Source: an uncultured Shewanella sp. (GTDB lineage: Bacteria; Pseudomonadota; Gammaproteobacteria; Enterobacterales; Shewanellaceae). Taken from it: a stretch of 64,000 nucleotides of DNA. Under the pieces are notes generated by a model. It searched no databases, had not been told where the DNA came from, and saw nothing but the letters and a program-made list of their open reading frames with translations. How positions within the stretch are numbered: position 1 is the stretch's first letter; every line of letters starts with the position of its first letter. The stretch is from NCBI RefSeq assembly GCF_947501225.1, contig NZ_CANMUW010000003.1, positions 310,001 to 374,000 of the forward strand. The letters are read 5' to 3'. Both the position numbers and the translations under genes were made by a program. This document shows positions 8,905 to 17,575 of this stretch, in pieces.

Positions 8905-9870
8905 TTAAACTTTTTCCGCCTCAGTGGAGTTACGCATCAGGTTGAGCAGCAGGGGGCTGGCGAGCAGGTCTTGCCTCTGCAAAGAGAAGGAGACGTAAGC
9001 ATACCGTTTGCCGTTATATCTGGCACCATCTAGTCTGTCGGTGAGTCGCTCTCCGGTGGCAATCTGAACACCGGTCAGAAAGTCCATCAGCTTGATCCCT
9101 ATGTCAGATCTTGCCCGGTAACCTAAGCCCAGAGTCAGCGGGTTCTCTATCAGGCTCAGCAACAGGTGTGTAAGGTAGTCCTCGGCAATGTGTCGTCCTC
9201 CAAGGTAAGCGCTGAGTATGTAACTCGAAGCCGCCTGCTTGCTATCGACCAGGTATGCAGGTGTGAGCTCAGTATCTTCCATCTGACCCGTAAGCAACGA
9301 GTTTAAGGTTTCAGGACTGACCCTTACCATTATGATATGACCGATGAGCACGCCGTCGACCTGATAGAAGGTCACCTCGGTAGAGGGGTGTTCGACCAGC
9401 TCAGTGATAAAGCCCGGCTGCCAGCATTCACGCTGGCGAGTGAGGTTACTATGGTAGTGAGTGACCCAGCGTATCATCTGCGCGGCATTATCGGCGTGCT
9501 TGTTGACCTTATCGAAGCTGAAATTGTCGCTGGAGATGTAGGGGTGTGCCCCCATCACATGGTTGTAACTGGTTTGCTGATCCAGCATCTTCTGAAAAGC
9601 CGAGATAGAGGGGAGCTGTTTTAACTCAAATTCTGGATTAGATAGCAGCAGATGAGGTTCATCTGCAAAATATTCCATCAAGGCTATCTGACGCCGTATG
9701 TTGGGACTGACCTTGCCTCGCTCCCAGCGGCTGATCGCCAGAGAATCGATATCGGCGAACAGCTCGCCATAGGCCTGTAACTCGAGTGCCAACCCCTCTT
9801 GTGAGAGCCCTCTTTGAGTTCGTCTATTTATGAGGTAATCATCTATTCCTGAAAATTGATCCCTGCTCAT
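8905..9870 (-). CDS. XRE-family transcriptional regulator with a large C-terminal domain
   Basis: A 321-aa protein. Residues about 9-65 form a Cro/C1-type helix-turn-helix: INRRTQRGLSQEGLALEL, then LAISRWERGKVSPN, in which SRWERG is the typical turn after the recognition helix. The remaining 250 residues have no motif I recognise; they contain conserved-looking EVTFYQVDGVLIGHIIMV and a TLGLGYRARSDIGI segment that might be sensory. It is divergent from the glycine-zipper lipoprotein gene, with an inverted repeat between them, so it may control that gene and itself. Confidence 0.75.
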   Translation of the reverse strand: MSRDQFSGIDDYLINRRTQRGLSQEGLALELQAYGELFADIDSLAISRWERGKVSPNIRRQIALMEYFADEPHLLLSNPEFELKQLPSISAFQKMLDQQTSYNHVMGAHPYISSDNFSFDKVNKHADNAAQMIRWVTHYHSNLTRQRECWQPGFITELVEHPSTEVTFYQVDGVLIGHIIMVRVSPETLNSLLTGQMEDTELTPAYLVDSKQAASSYILSAYLGGRHIAEDYLTHLLLSLIENPLTLGLGYRARSDIGIKLMDFLTGVQIATGERLTDRLDGARYNGKRYAYVSFSLQRQDLLASPLLLNLMRNSTEAEKV

Positions 9871-9955
9871 ATCTCTTCCTTGTTTTTCACATCAGAAACC
9901 GCTGCCGCTACTAGGCATGAGCTAATTTTTTTTTCGCTGTCATGCCCTGATACAA

Positions 9956-9976
9956 ATTTAATCAATCTGATTAAAT
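9956..9976. promoter_or_regulatory. Inverted repeat, candidate operator in XRE / lipoprotein intergenic region
   Basis: ATTTAATC (9956-9963) and its exact reverse complement GATTAAAT (9969-9976) are separated by 5 bases. The site is about 50 bases upstream of the lipoprotein start and 86 bases from the regulator start. Spacing and size suit a Cro-like dimer. Assignment to this regulator is inference. Confidence 0.5.
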
Positions 9977-10026
9977 AGCCTTACTGACTCACTGATAATG
10001 TACCGCTTTTTACTGAGGAACACACT

Positions 10027-10833
10027 ATGAAAAACATGAGAAAAACCTTACTTGCAGCCCTGTGCGTTTCACTCCTGAGTGGCTGTGCGAGTACCAATGA
10101 CGGTGAGCAGGATCGCAATCGTGGATTGAAAACAGGTGCAGCCGGTGGTGCCATCTTAGGGTTAGCCTTAGGCGCTGCAGCAGGTGATGCCAGCCTGGCT
10201 GCTAAGGGGGCTATGGTTGGTGCTGCGGCTGGTGGTGCAGCAGGTGCCGCGGCGGATTATCAAAATGACAGGGAAGATCACCGCAATGCAAACGGCAGCA
10301 AGAACATCAACATTAATGGCTTAGGGAATGGCACAACGCCAAATGCGCCACAGCTGAGCGGTGTGCCACAGAGCTGGGACAGACTGAATGACTTTTCCGG
10401 AGATTGGCAGATCAATGTCTGGGCATTGCTTGATGACGGAAACCGCATCGAGGCCACCGGCATGGCGAAGGGAAGTCTGGCTAAGACCACAGTGGCTCAG
10501 CTGCAGTTTGAGCAGCTCAATGTCGATGGCGTTGCCCATGAGCTAACCGGCCAGATCCAACTTGGCTATACTCCGGCAGGCGGCTATAGCCTGGAGACAG
10601 ATTTCAGCAACAATGAAATGATGCGCTTCTCCGGTGAATTTCAGGGCAGTAGTCAAAGATACAGTTACTACCCGGTCGGTGTAGAGGGGCAGACCCTTTC
10701 CGGTGATGAGCGTAACAATATGCGAGTCGAGCTACGCTTTGCCGGCAAAGATGTGTTCCTTGTCGATACCTATACTCAGGTAAAGGGCACCGAAGTGCAG
10801 ATACAATCTTACCGTTTTACCCGTCAGGGATAA
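10027..10833 (+). CDS. Glycine-zipper outer-membrane lipoprotein
   Basis: A 268-aa lipoprotein. The signal peptide ends in LLSGC with lipid-acceptor Cys20. Residues about 38-80 are a Gly/Ala-rich glycine zipper (GAILGLALGAAAG, GAMVGAAAGGAAGAAA), the kind found in SlyB/Rcp-type lipoproteins. The C-terminal 150 residues are beta-rich and open with WDRLNDFSGDWQINVW. I do not recognise that domain. The gene stands alone, divergent from an XRE regulator, and ends at a strong hairpin shared with the converging kinase gene. Confidence 0.72.
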   Translation: MKNMRKTLLAALCVSLLSGCASTNDGEQDRNRGLKTGAAGGAILGLALGAAAGDASLAAKGAMVGAAAGGAAGAAADYQNDREDHRNANGSKNININGLGNGTTPNAPQLSGVPQSWDRLNDFSGDWQINVWALLDDGNRIEATGMAKGSLAKTTVAQLQFEQLNVDGVAHELTGQIQLGYTPAGGYSLETDFSNNEMMRFSGEFQGSSQRYSYYPVGVEGQTLSGDERNNMRVELRFAGKDVFLVDTYTQVKGTEVQIQSYRFTRQG

Positions 10834-10860
10834 GAGCCGGATGGCGTCTGTCGATACCGA

Positions 10861-10893
10861 AGAGAAACGAGCCCATTGACTCGTTTCTCTCTT
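10861..10893. terminator. Bidirectional terminator, lipoprotein gene / sensor kinase
   Basis: AGAGAAACGAG (10861-10871) and CTCGTTTCTCT (10880-10890) form a perfect 11-bp stem with an 8-base loop between converging genes. Confidence 0.62.
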
Positions 10894-10897
10894 TCCG

Positions 10898-12163
10898 CTA
10901 TTGGTTAAATTCGAGTGTTGCGATACATCCCGTGTGCGCAGCCGGTGATAGTGTAAACTGCCAGTCGTAGCGCTGACACAGGGCATCGATGATCAGCAGG
11001 CCCAGTCCGTGTCCCTTGGTGGACTGCTCTGACTCGTTGAGCCCGCTGCCATGATCGGTGACCTTGATCTGGTCATGGGCCACATCTATGACTATCACGC
11101 CGGATTCGCTGGCATTGATGGCGTTGTTGAGCAGGTTAATCAGCAGCATTCGCAGTACCGACTCACTCGGCTGTATCTTAGGCTCACACTGCATATTCAG
11201 GGTTATTGTCAGGCCTTTGCTGTCTGCCAGGGGGTGTACATACTCAATGATATGTTCAATCTCAGCTCTGGTTATCACCCTCAACCCCGCATCCTCTTTG
11301 GCTTGCTCCTGTTTTACAAGACTCAGCAGTGCCTCAATCGTATGCTGCATATCTGTCGCAGCCTTGGCTATCCTTTCTCTCTGCCGTGACTGATATTCGG
11401 GATCAGTTTTCTGTTTGAGTAACCAGGTCGCACCCCGGATGACGGTTAGTGGCGTTCTCAACTCGTGGCTGGCATATCGGGCGAAGGCCTGCTCCTGGCG
11501 AATCAATTTCTCATTTTGTTGACGATAACTGTTCAGGCTATCCGCCAACTCGTTAAACTCAGTGGCTGAATCACGGGGGACAGAGAAGTGGGCATTGGGA
11601 TCTGTGGATTTCAGCTGCTGACTCAATTGGGTTACCGGCGTTATCAGCCTGCGGGTGACCTTGATAATGGCGAAGCCGAACAGTAAAAAAAGCACCAACA
11701 TGACGACAAGCGATATCAGGTTTATGTTGCGCCACTCCGTGGGAGATAGCTCCACATGTTCGGCATTCATGATGAGCAGCAGAGGGAAGCGTTTACCCTC
11801 ATGGGTGTACTCGGTGCGGTAAAGGAAGAGATCTTCGAAGCCGCCATCGTGGATCTCATCGAGAAAGCCTAAGGGGTATTGAGTTAATGCCAAATATTTA
11901 TTGGGTAGATCTTCGATTCGATTGTATGCGCGGATGGTGGTTGTGATGATCAAGGGGGAGCTGGCTCCATGCTTAAACTGCACTATGGCCGTTCCGGCAC
12001 TATTTTGTAGTGTCCTGCTATTTAGCTCATCTTCCAGCCAGTAGAGCATCGCCTGACTAAATACAAAGAGGGTGGCACCGACGACAACAGCAATAGAAGC
12101 AAAGTAGATACTAAGCTTACTGGTCATGGTGTTGACGGGACTTTTTTTTCCGGGCTTTCTCAT
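10898..12163 (-). CDS. Membrane sensor histidine kinase (HAMP, HisKA, HATPase)
   Basis: Sensor partner of the adjacent OmpR-type regulator, 421 aa. Layout: one membrane helix (about 16-40), a periplasmic domain of about 105 residues, a second helix (about 149-168), a HAMP linker, then a HisKA box YASHELRTPLT with phospho-acceptor His233. The ATPase boxes are LLINLLNNAINAS and DHGSGLNESE with GHGLGLLI. Its ATG overlaps the regulator stop by one base (TGATG), so translation is coupled. The general architecture resembles envelope-stress kinases such as CarS/PmrB. The signal is unknown; the divergent glycosyltransferase operon suggests an envelope stimulus. Confidence 0.88.
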   Translation of the reverse strand: MRKPGKKSPVNTMTSKLSIYFASIAVVVGATLFVFSQAMLYWLEDELNSRTLQNSAGTAIVQFKHGASSPLIITTTIRAYNRIEDLPNKYLALTQYPLGFLDEIHDGGFEDLFLYRTEYTHEGKRFPLLLIMNAEHVELSPTEWRNINLISLVVMLVLFLLFGFAIIKVTRRLITPVTQLSQQLKSTDPNAHFSVPRDSATEFNELADSLNSYRQQNEKLIRQEQAFARYASHELRTPLTVIRGATWLLKQKTDPEYQSRQRERIAKAATDMQHTIEALLSLVKQEQAKEDAGLRVITRAEIEHIIEYVHPLADSKGLTITLNMQCEPKIQPSESVLRMLLINLLNNAINASESGVIVIDVAHDQIKVTDHGSGLNESEQSTKGHGLGLLIIDALCQRYDWQFTLSPAAHTGCIATLEFNQ

Positions 12164-12849
12164 CAGTTATTCGTTAGCTCAAGTTTAAAACCAATTTTCG
12201 GCACAGTGATGAGAATCGGGGTGTCGAAGGGTTTATCGAGTTGATTGCGCAGTTGATACATATGGCTGCGTAAAATGTCATTACCCGGTGGAGTGTCGCC
12301 CCAAAGCTCCTCGATAAGCTCCTCGCGTTTAACGATATTGGGGGCCCTATGCATGAGGTAGTGCAGAATTTGGTAGCAGGCCGGGGTGAGTGCGAGTTTT
12401 TTACCATCGCGATAAACCAGGTGTTTAGCGGTATCGAGCTCCAGAGAACCAAACTTGAGCACCCCCTGAGCGACCTTTCCCTGATGTCGGTTAATTAAGG
12501 CTGTGACCCTGGCATTGAGCACGTCCAGATCGAAGGGTTTGGCCAGGTAGTCGTCGGCGCCTGAGGCAAAGCCATTTAGCAGATCTTGTTTATCATCCAG
12601 TGCCGTTAACATGAGGATCGGTGTCGTGCAGCCCACATGCCTGAGTTGCCTGGCGACGGTTAATCCATCCATCTTAGGTAACATCAGATCCAGAATTATC
12701 AGGTCGAAGTTCCCTTCGAGTGCCAGCTTATAGCCGAGCTCACCATTCGCTGCGAAATCGACGTCGGCGCCCTGAGCCTCAAAAAAGTCGGCCAGTATGC
12801 CTGCCACATCCGGGCTGTCTTCGACGATGAGTAGTTGTGTTAAAGCCAT
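12163..12849 (-). CDS. OmpR-family response regulator
   Basis: A 228-aa two-domain regulator. The receiver domain has acidic residues ED at 10-11, phospho-acceptor Asp54 in LIILDLMLPKMDG and the conserved Lys in YLAKPFD. The C-terminal half is an OmpR/PhoB winged helix, including KREELIEELWGD and RSHMYQLRNQLDKPF. It is first in a regulator-kinase operon and divergent from the GT2-GT39-GtrA operon across 126 bases. That arrangement, as in other lipid A modification loci, makes the glycosyltransferases its likely targets (inference). Confidence 0.9.
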   Translation of the reverse strand: MALTQLLIVEDSPDVAGILADFFEAQGADVDFAANGELGYKLALEGNFDLIILDLMLPKMDGLTVARQLRHVGCTTPILMLTALDDKQDLLNGFASGADDYLAKPFDLDVLNARVTALINRHQGKVAQGVLKFGSLELDTAKHLVYRDGKKLALTPACYQILHYLMHRAPNIVKREELIEELWGDTPPGNDILRSHMYQLRNQLDKPFDTPILITVPKIGFKLELTNN

Positions 12850-12937
12850 CTGCTTCTCTGGTTCACTGTAGGAGTTAATTATTACACAAATTTGTAGAAG
12901 AAATGTCGATGATAATTAATTCACAGGGTTAGCTGTA

Positions 12938-12970
12938 TGTTTGCCTCAGTTTTTGTTTATTGAAGGTTTC
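12938..12970 (+). promoter_or_regulatory. PhoP-box-like direct repeats upstream of the glycosyltransferase operon
   Basis: Two tandem hexamer pairs with 5-base spacers: TGTTTG-N5-GTTTTT (12938-12954) and TGTTTA-N5-GGTTTC (12954-12970). The second matches the PhoP consensus, two KGTTTA half-sites, at 11 of 12 bases. It lies almost against the ATG at 12976 and overlaps the ribosome-binding region, an awkward place for activation, so confidence is low. Confidence 0.3.
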
Positions 12971-12975
12971 TAACT

Positions 12976-14019
12976 ATGGCAAAACCAGAGTCCAACCAGC
13001 GCGGTGATGGTCAGATCTGTCTCTCTATTCTTATTCCTGTTTACAATGAGGCCGAGGTGCTTCGGCCACTGATCTCCCGTTTAAGTAAGGTGTTATCGGC
13101 CATCCCCGAGTCCAGTGAAATCGTGTTTATCGATGATGGCAGTTGCGATAATACCTGGGAGTTGCTGCAGCGGTTACCCGTCACATCCAGTGAGCATCAA
13201 TGTATTCGTCTGAGCAGAAACTTTGGCAAAGAGGCGGCGATGACGGCGGGGTTAGAGCAGGCTAGAGGCTTGGCGGTTATCTTGCTCGATGCCGATCTTC
13301 AGGACCCGCCGGAGCTGATCCCACAGATGCTTGAGGCTTGGAGAGAGGGATTCGATGTCGTCAATATGAAACGAAGAAAACGTTTGGGGGAGTCATGGTT
13401 CAAGCGTTTCTCCGCCGCGGCGTTTTACCGGGTCATTAACGCTATGGCTGAGTCTCCGGTGCCGGAGAATGTCGGAGACTTCAGGCTGATAAGCCGTCAG
13501 GTTGTAGACAGCATCAATGCCCTGCCCGAAAGAAATCGGTTTATGAAAGGGATATTAAGCTGGCCGGGCTTTGCTCAGACCGAGATCCTGTTCGATCGTG
13601 ACCCCCGCCACCTGGGAGAGACTAAATGGAACTACAGTAAGCTCATCGGCTTGGCTATGGATGGCATCACCTCTTTCAGTATAAAGCCTCTGCGTCTGGC
13701 GACATGGGCCGGGTTGCTCACCGCCCTGTCGGCTTTTTCCTATGGAGGCTGGGTCTTTTTGAAGACGGTTCTATGGGGAGAGACAGTGGCGGGATACCCC
13801 TCACTGATGATAGTTCAGGTCGCTCTCGCCGGTGTTCAGCTGCTGGCGCTGGGATTGATAGGTGAGTATTTAGGTAGGGTATTCATGGAGGTCAAGCAGA
13901 GGCCTGTCTATCTGATCAGCGAGGTGGAGCAGCAACACAGCAGCCGTCATGGTGTAAACCTTGGATTGAGCCTCAGTGAGTCGGGCGAGAACATTCGTTA
14001 CCTGGAGCCGACACGATGA
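12976..14019 (+). CDS. Family 2 glycosyltransferase, ArnC/DPM1-like
   Basis: Inner-membrane polyprenyl-phosphate glycosyltransferase, 347 aa. The N-terminal GT-A domain shows ILIPVYNEAEVL, the nucleotide-binding FIDDGSCDNTW, and the metal-binding DADLQDPPELI. Two membrane helices near residues 235-300 anchor the C-terminus, as in ArnC, GtrB and DPM1. Such enzymes load a sugar onto undecaprenyl phosphate. It is followed by an ArnT-like GT39 (4-bp overlap) and GtrA. Together they suggest load, flip and transfer of a sugar onto lipid A or another envelope acceptor. The sugar is unknown. Confidence 0.85.
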   Translation: MAKPESNQRGDGQICLSILIPVYNEAEVLRPLISRLSKVLSAIPESSEIVFIDDGSCDNTWELLQRLPVTSSEHQCIRLSRNFGKEAAMTAGLEQARGLAVILLDADLQDPPELIPQMLEAWREGFDVVNMKRRKRLGESWFKRFSAAAFYRVINAMAESPVPENVGDFRLISRQVVDSINALPERNRFMKGILSWPGFAQTEILFDRDPRHLGETKWNYSKLIGLAMDGITSFSIKPLRLATWAGLLTALSAFSYGGWVFLKTVLWGETVAGYPSLMIVQVALAGVQLLALGLIGEYLGRVFMEVKQRPVYLISEVEQQHSSRHGVNLGLSLSESGENIRYLEPTR

Positions 14020-15410
14020 TCGATAGATTGAAGTCCCTATCCCCAGCAGAGTACTCACTGGGAGTGTTAATCGCAGTATTATCTGTACGCCTGGTATCAC
14101 TTGCCCTATATCCGCTGATGGATACCACAGAGGCGAGGTATGGTGAGATGGCCAGATTGATGGTGGAAACCGGCAACTGGCTTACGCCATTGTTTGATTA
14201 CGGAGTACCTTTCTGGGGCAAACCGCCCCTGCATACCTGGATGAGCGCGGCCGGCATCGAACTATTCGGTATATCGGAGTTTGCGGTGCGCTTCCCCCAC
14301 TGGTTGGCCGCCGTCGGGGTTTTAGCCCTGGCAGGATATTTTGCTAAACAGCTTCGGATGTCGGCGGTGCAGTTGGCTATTTTGCTCGCTACCACCTCTG
14401 TCTTCTATGTCAGCGCCGGTGCGGTTATGACCGATATGGCGCTCACCTTAGGCATGACGCTGGCCATGGTTGGTTTCTACCTCTGCTGGATGGGGCGGGG
14501 CGTTTGGGGTTATGCAGGCTTTGTTGGCTTAACCATCGGGCTGCTGGCAAAGGGGCCCGTAGTGCTGGTTCTGATGGGATTGGCCGTAGGCCCTTGGTTG
14601 CTATGGCAATATGGCCCGGTAAAGCCGTGGAAGTTACTCTGTCACAGAGTTCCTCTGTTATCCGGAGTCGCACTTATGTTGCTGCTCAGTCTGCCCTGGT
14701 ACTTGATGGCCGAGCAGGCAACGCCGGGCTTCTTGCAGTACTTTATTGTCGGGGAGCATTGGCTGAGGTTTGTCGATAGCGGATGGCAGGGGGACCTGTA
14801 TGGCTCGGCTCATGACGAAGTCAGGGGGACTATCTGGTTGTTCTTTGCCGTATCGGCCCTGCCTTGGTCTCTGTTTATTCCCAGGGCACTATGGCGTCTG
14901 TGGCAACCGGGATCGGGTTTCGATAAGCCGACTAAATTCTTTATCTGTTGGATGTTATCGCCGCTTATCCTGTTTACCTTCGCCGGAAATATCTTGCCAG
15001 CCTATGTATTGCCCGGCATCCCCGGCATGGGGCTGCTGTTAGCCTATGCATGGCGCGGTGAGAGGATACCTAAGCTCGAGCCCATAGCGCTTACTGTCAG
15101 CGTGTTAATACTGGTGGCCGTTGTCGTGATCAATCTCGGGCCGGTCAGGGAGAAGAGTGATAAGTGGTTGCTCGCTCAAAGAGCTCCGGCTCTTGCGACC
15201 TATTACTGGAAAGATAACCGTTTCTCATCGAGATTCTACAGCCTGGGAAAAGCCGGGCTGCTCGAGAGCGAGGAGGAGCTGAATAAGGCCGCAGCAGCGC
15301 CGTTTTACCTGGTCGTAAGAGATAAGAACCGGGACGACCTGAAACGCTTCTCTGAATGTATCGATACCGCTAAAACCGATGAAAAGAGTCTGCTTCTATG
15401 CGGCAGATAG
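14016..15410 (+). CDS. ArnT-like family 39 glycosyltransferase
   Basis: Integral membrane transferase of the GT39/PMT superfamily, 464 aa with about ten to twelve helices. The early periplasmic loop has DTTEARYGEMARLMVETG, matching the first-loop acidic motif of ArnT, followed by GVPFWGKPPLHTWM. These enzymes take a sugar from undecaprenyl phosphate on the periplasmic side. It overlaps the GT2 gene by 4 bp and the GtrA gene by 13 bp. The acceptor cannot be decided from sequence; lipid A is the usual one. At 464 aa it is shorter than E. coli ArnT (550), lacking much of the C-terminal periplasmic domain. Confidence 0.82.
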   Translation: MIDRLKSLSPAEYSLGVLIAVLSVRLVSLALYPLMDTTEARYGEMARLMVETGNWLTPLFDYGVPFWGKPPLHTWMSAAGIELFGISEFAVRFPHWLAAVGVLALAGYFAKQLRMSAVQLAILLATTSVFYVSAGAVMTDMALTLGMTLAMVGFYLCWMGRGVWGYAGFVGLTIGLLAKGPVVLVLMGLAVGPWLLWQYGPVKPWKLLCHRVPLLSGVALMLLLSLPWYLMAEQATPGFLQYFIVGEHWLRFVDSGWQGDLYGSAHDEVRGTIWLFFAVSALPWSLFIPRALWRLWQPGSGFDKPTKFFICWMLSPLILFTFAGNILPAYVLPGIPGMGLLLAYAWRGERIPKLEPIALTVSVLILVAVVVINLGPVREKSDKWLLAQRAPALATYYWKDNRFSSRFYSLGKAGLLESEEELNKAAAAPFYLVVRDKNRDDLKRFSECIDTAKTDEKSLLLCGR

Positions 15411-15826
15411 CGCTTGTACTAAACAGAGTCAGTTCGCACCTGACTCTGACTCAGCTTAAGTTTTTAATGGTAGGAGGGGGGAGCTTTGTGGTCGATATGC
15501 TGCTGTTCCTCTACCTTTCTCAGCACCTGGCGTGGCCGATGGTGCAGGCCAGAGTGATGGCTTTTTTTGTGGCGCTGACACTGACCTGGATGGGAAACAG
15601 ATTATTTACCTTCTCTGACCGAAAGAGGCGCCCCAAAGGAGAGCAGTTTGTGATGGCTGTTATTCTCGCCTGCGGTGCAGCCTCTGTTAATCTCGGCGTT
15701 TTTTATCTGCTGAGTGAACTGAGCAGGCCCACAGAAGTTACCGCCCCGATCTATCTGGCATCAGGCGTGTTGTCTGGGTTGGTGGTTAACTGGCTGGGGT
15801 CAAATTATCTGGTGTTTAGCAATTAA
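15398..15826 (+). CDS. GtrA-family membrane protein (putative lipid-linked sugar flippase)
   Basis: A 142-aa protein with four membrane helices. Family signs are QLKFLMVGGGSFVVDMLLF at the start, MGNRLFTF after helix 2, and a closing GLVVNWLGSNYLVF. GtrA proteins are thought to flip undecaprenyl-phosphate sugars. The ATG at 15398 overlaps the GT39 gene by 13 bp, making it the third gene of the operon. The trio is what a complete load-flip-transfer route needs. Confidence 0.82.
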   Translation: MRQIALVLNRVSSHLTLTQLKFLMVGGGSFVVDMLLFLYLSQHLAWPMVQARVMAFFVALTLTWMGNRLFTFSDRKRRPKGEQFVMAVILACGAASVNLGVFYLLSELSRPTEVTAPIYLASGVLSGLVVNWLGSNYLVFSN

Positions 15827-15968
15827 AATGGTATTGCTGGCAATAGCGCGTCGATATGAGACAATGATGTTTTAGCTTTTAGAGTCAAGGTGGGGAGCTT
15901 TATGGCCTTCACTCTATTTATGCTTTTTGATAACCTGATTTTTTTTGTTGGGCAGGCTTGGAGTAGAC

Positions 15969-16649
15969 ATGCTTATTTCTAAAAATTCTTTTGTTGTGAA
16001 GGCTGTTTTGGGGTGTTCATTAATGGTTTTAGCCGGTTGTCAAACGACTAACCCCTATAGCAATGAGAGTCAAAATGCCAAGGCTACCAATGGTGCCCTG
16101 ATAGGGGCCATTGCCGGTGCCGCTATCGGTGTTGCCTCATCGAGCCGCAGCGATCGTGGCAAGGGCGCGTTAATTGGCGCCGCATCGGGTGCCGCACTCG
16201 GTGGTGGTATCGGCTATTACATGGATACTCAGGAGGCTGAACTGAGAAAGCAGCTTCAGTCGACCGGTGTCAGTGTGACCCGAAATGGTGACAACATCGT
16301 GTTGAATATGCCCAATGAGGTGACCTTTGGCGTGGATCAGACCGACCTCAGTCCAGGCGCTAAAAATGTGCTGAACAGCGTCGCCTTGGTAGCGAAAGAG
16401 TACGACCAAACCCAGTTGAACGTGCTTGGTTATACCGACAGTTCAGGGGCTGAGTCATATAACTTAAGACTATCGAAAATTCGTGCTATCGAAGTGGCTA
16501 ACTACTTAGTGGCGCAGAAGATCGAATACGCCAGAGTGAAATCTGAAGGGCTTGGTGAGTCAGGCCCCATCGCGACCAATGCAACGGCCGAAGGCCGGGC
16601 ACAAAACCGCAGAGTCGAAATTGTGCTAAGCCCGCTGCCACAGAGCTAA
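15969..16649 (+). CDS. OmpA-family lipoprotein with glycine zipper
   Basis: A 226-aa outer-membrane lipoprotein. The ATG at 15969 is preceded by GGAG and gives a signal peptide ending LAGC (Cys24). Next comes a glycine zipper (GALIGAIAGAAIGVA, GALIGAASGAALGGGIGYY) and then a C-terminal OmpA-like peptidoglycan-binding domain (about 110-222), including LNVLGYTDSSGAESYNLRLS and the closing GRAQNRRVEIVLSP. The Asp and Arg that contact diaminopimelate are present. It resembles the YiaD family. It is transcribed alone and ends at a strong terminator. Confidence 0.85.
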   Translation: MLISKNSFVVKAVLGCSLMVLAGCQTTNPYSNESQNAKATNGALIGAIAGAAIGVASSSRSDRGKGALIGAASGAALGGGIGYYMDTQEAELRKQLQSTGVSVTRNGDNIVLNMPNEVTFGVDQTDLSPGAKNVLNSVALVAKEYDQTQLNVLGYTDSSGAESYNLRLSKIRAIEVANYLVAQKIEYARVKSEGLGESGPIATNATAEGRAQNRRVEIVLSPLPQS

Positions 16650-16685
16650 GTCTTCAGCTGAGAGATATGAGAGATAAAAAATATC

Positions 16686-16711
16686 AGGCTGCCAATTGGC
16701 AGCCTTTTTTT
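16686..16711 (+). terminator. Terminator of the OmpA-like lipoprotein gene
   Basis: AGGCTGCC (16686-16693), loop AATT, GGCAGCCT (16698-16705), then a T run. Confidence 0.85.
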
Positions 16712-16789
16712 ACTTGTCCGATAACAAGTTTCAAATATCTTTTTAGATTGGGTTCATCAACCTAGTTTGGTCTTGGATTTACTCCTAGG

Positions 16790-17070
16790 AAACCATAGCC
16801 ATACTTGTACCAATTGCTTGCAGCAGGCTAATGTGCAAACACTTCAGTGACACGCCACAAGCACAGTCTGACCGCCATGGATGGTGAGAATGCCGTAAAA
16901 TGTAGGGAACATTTTCGGCCCTGTGGGCTCTGCGACATCAAGCTGCCTCCGTGCTTAAATGCCAGTTCGGTATCCCTACCTCTCGCTCAGTGAGTTTCAC
17001 AATGTGAAACTTCGCCCTGATGCCGAAGGTCACTGCCGCGTTTGCACCTGAGTGTTCATCTCTTCGACTT
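16790..17070 (+). repeat. Dispersed intergenic repeat, copy A
   Basis: This fills most of a 590-base gap without a gene. It contains the hairpin AAAATGT-aggga-ACATTTT (16897-16915) and a stretch running from GGGCTCTGCG through TGCCAGTTCGGTATCCCTA to GTTTGCACCT. That stretch matches, at roughly 70-75% by eye, the block at about 50280-50415. No transposase frame or clear target duplication is seen. Confidence 0.65.
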
Positions 17071-17236
17071 TGGGTGGCTGGTACTTTGTAACTCACTTGT
17101 GGACAAAAACGTGTTTCAAGTTGGCCTAGTGAATGTCTGGAAATGGCACAGAATTACCGCCTTTAGCAACTAAATCTCTACTACGTTCTCCCCTGATAGT
17201 GATAAAATCTCCGCATCAGAATTACCGAGAAACTCT

Positions 17237-17575
17237 ATGTTTATCCATCATGTTAACGGCATCGACTGGCTGGTGATTACAGCTTTTGAAGAACTGAAAA
17301 CTATATTTATCGAAGAAGCCGGTGCGATCCCCTTTTGCTTCTCTACCGCCAGCGAATTGAACCTGATTGATCAAGCCAAGCGCACTTATGGATATTTGCC
17401 TACACTCAGCGGCGTAATCACCGATACCGGCACTTTTCAAAGCCAGGGTAACGAAGAAGATTTGAACCCACAGCTTGCCTGCCTAGTTGAGGGGCGTGGT
17501 CGGGTGTTTATCTATCACGGCGGCTTTGTGGCTTTTGTGGATGACGAGCAAACCTTTATTACCCGAATGGACTGA
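17237..17575 (+). CDS. Small protein of unknown function
   Basis: A 112-aa soluble protein beginning MFIHHVNGIDWLVI. No signal peptide or membrane helix is seen and I recognise no family. It is acidic, with the stretches ELKTIFIEEAGAIPFCF, GVITDTGTFQSQGNEEDLNP and VFIYHGGFVAFVDDE. Codon use looks like its neighbours, which favours a real gene. It is isolated between two copies of the dispersed repeat (A and C), with no partner. A Shine-Dalgarno-like GAGAAAC precedes the ATG. Confidence 0.6.
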   Translation: MFIHHVNGIDWLVITAFEELKTIFIEEAGAIPFCFSTASELNLIDQAKRTYGYLPTLSGVITDTGTFQSQGNEEDLNPQLACLVEGRGRVFIYHGGFVAFVDDEQTFITRMD

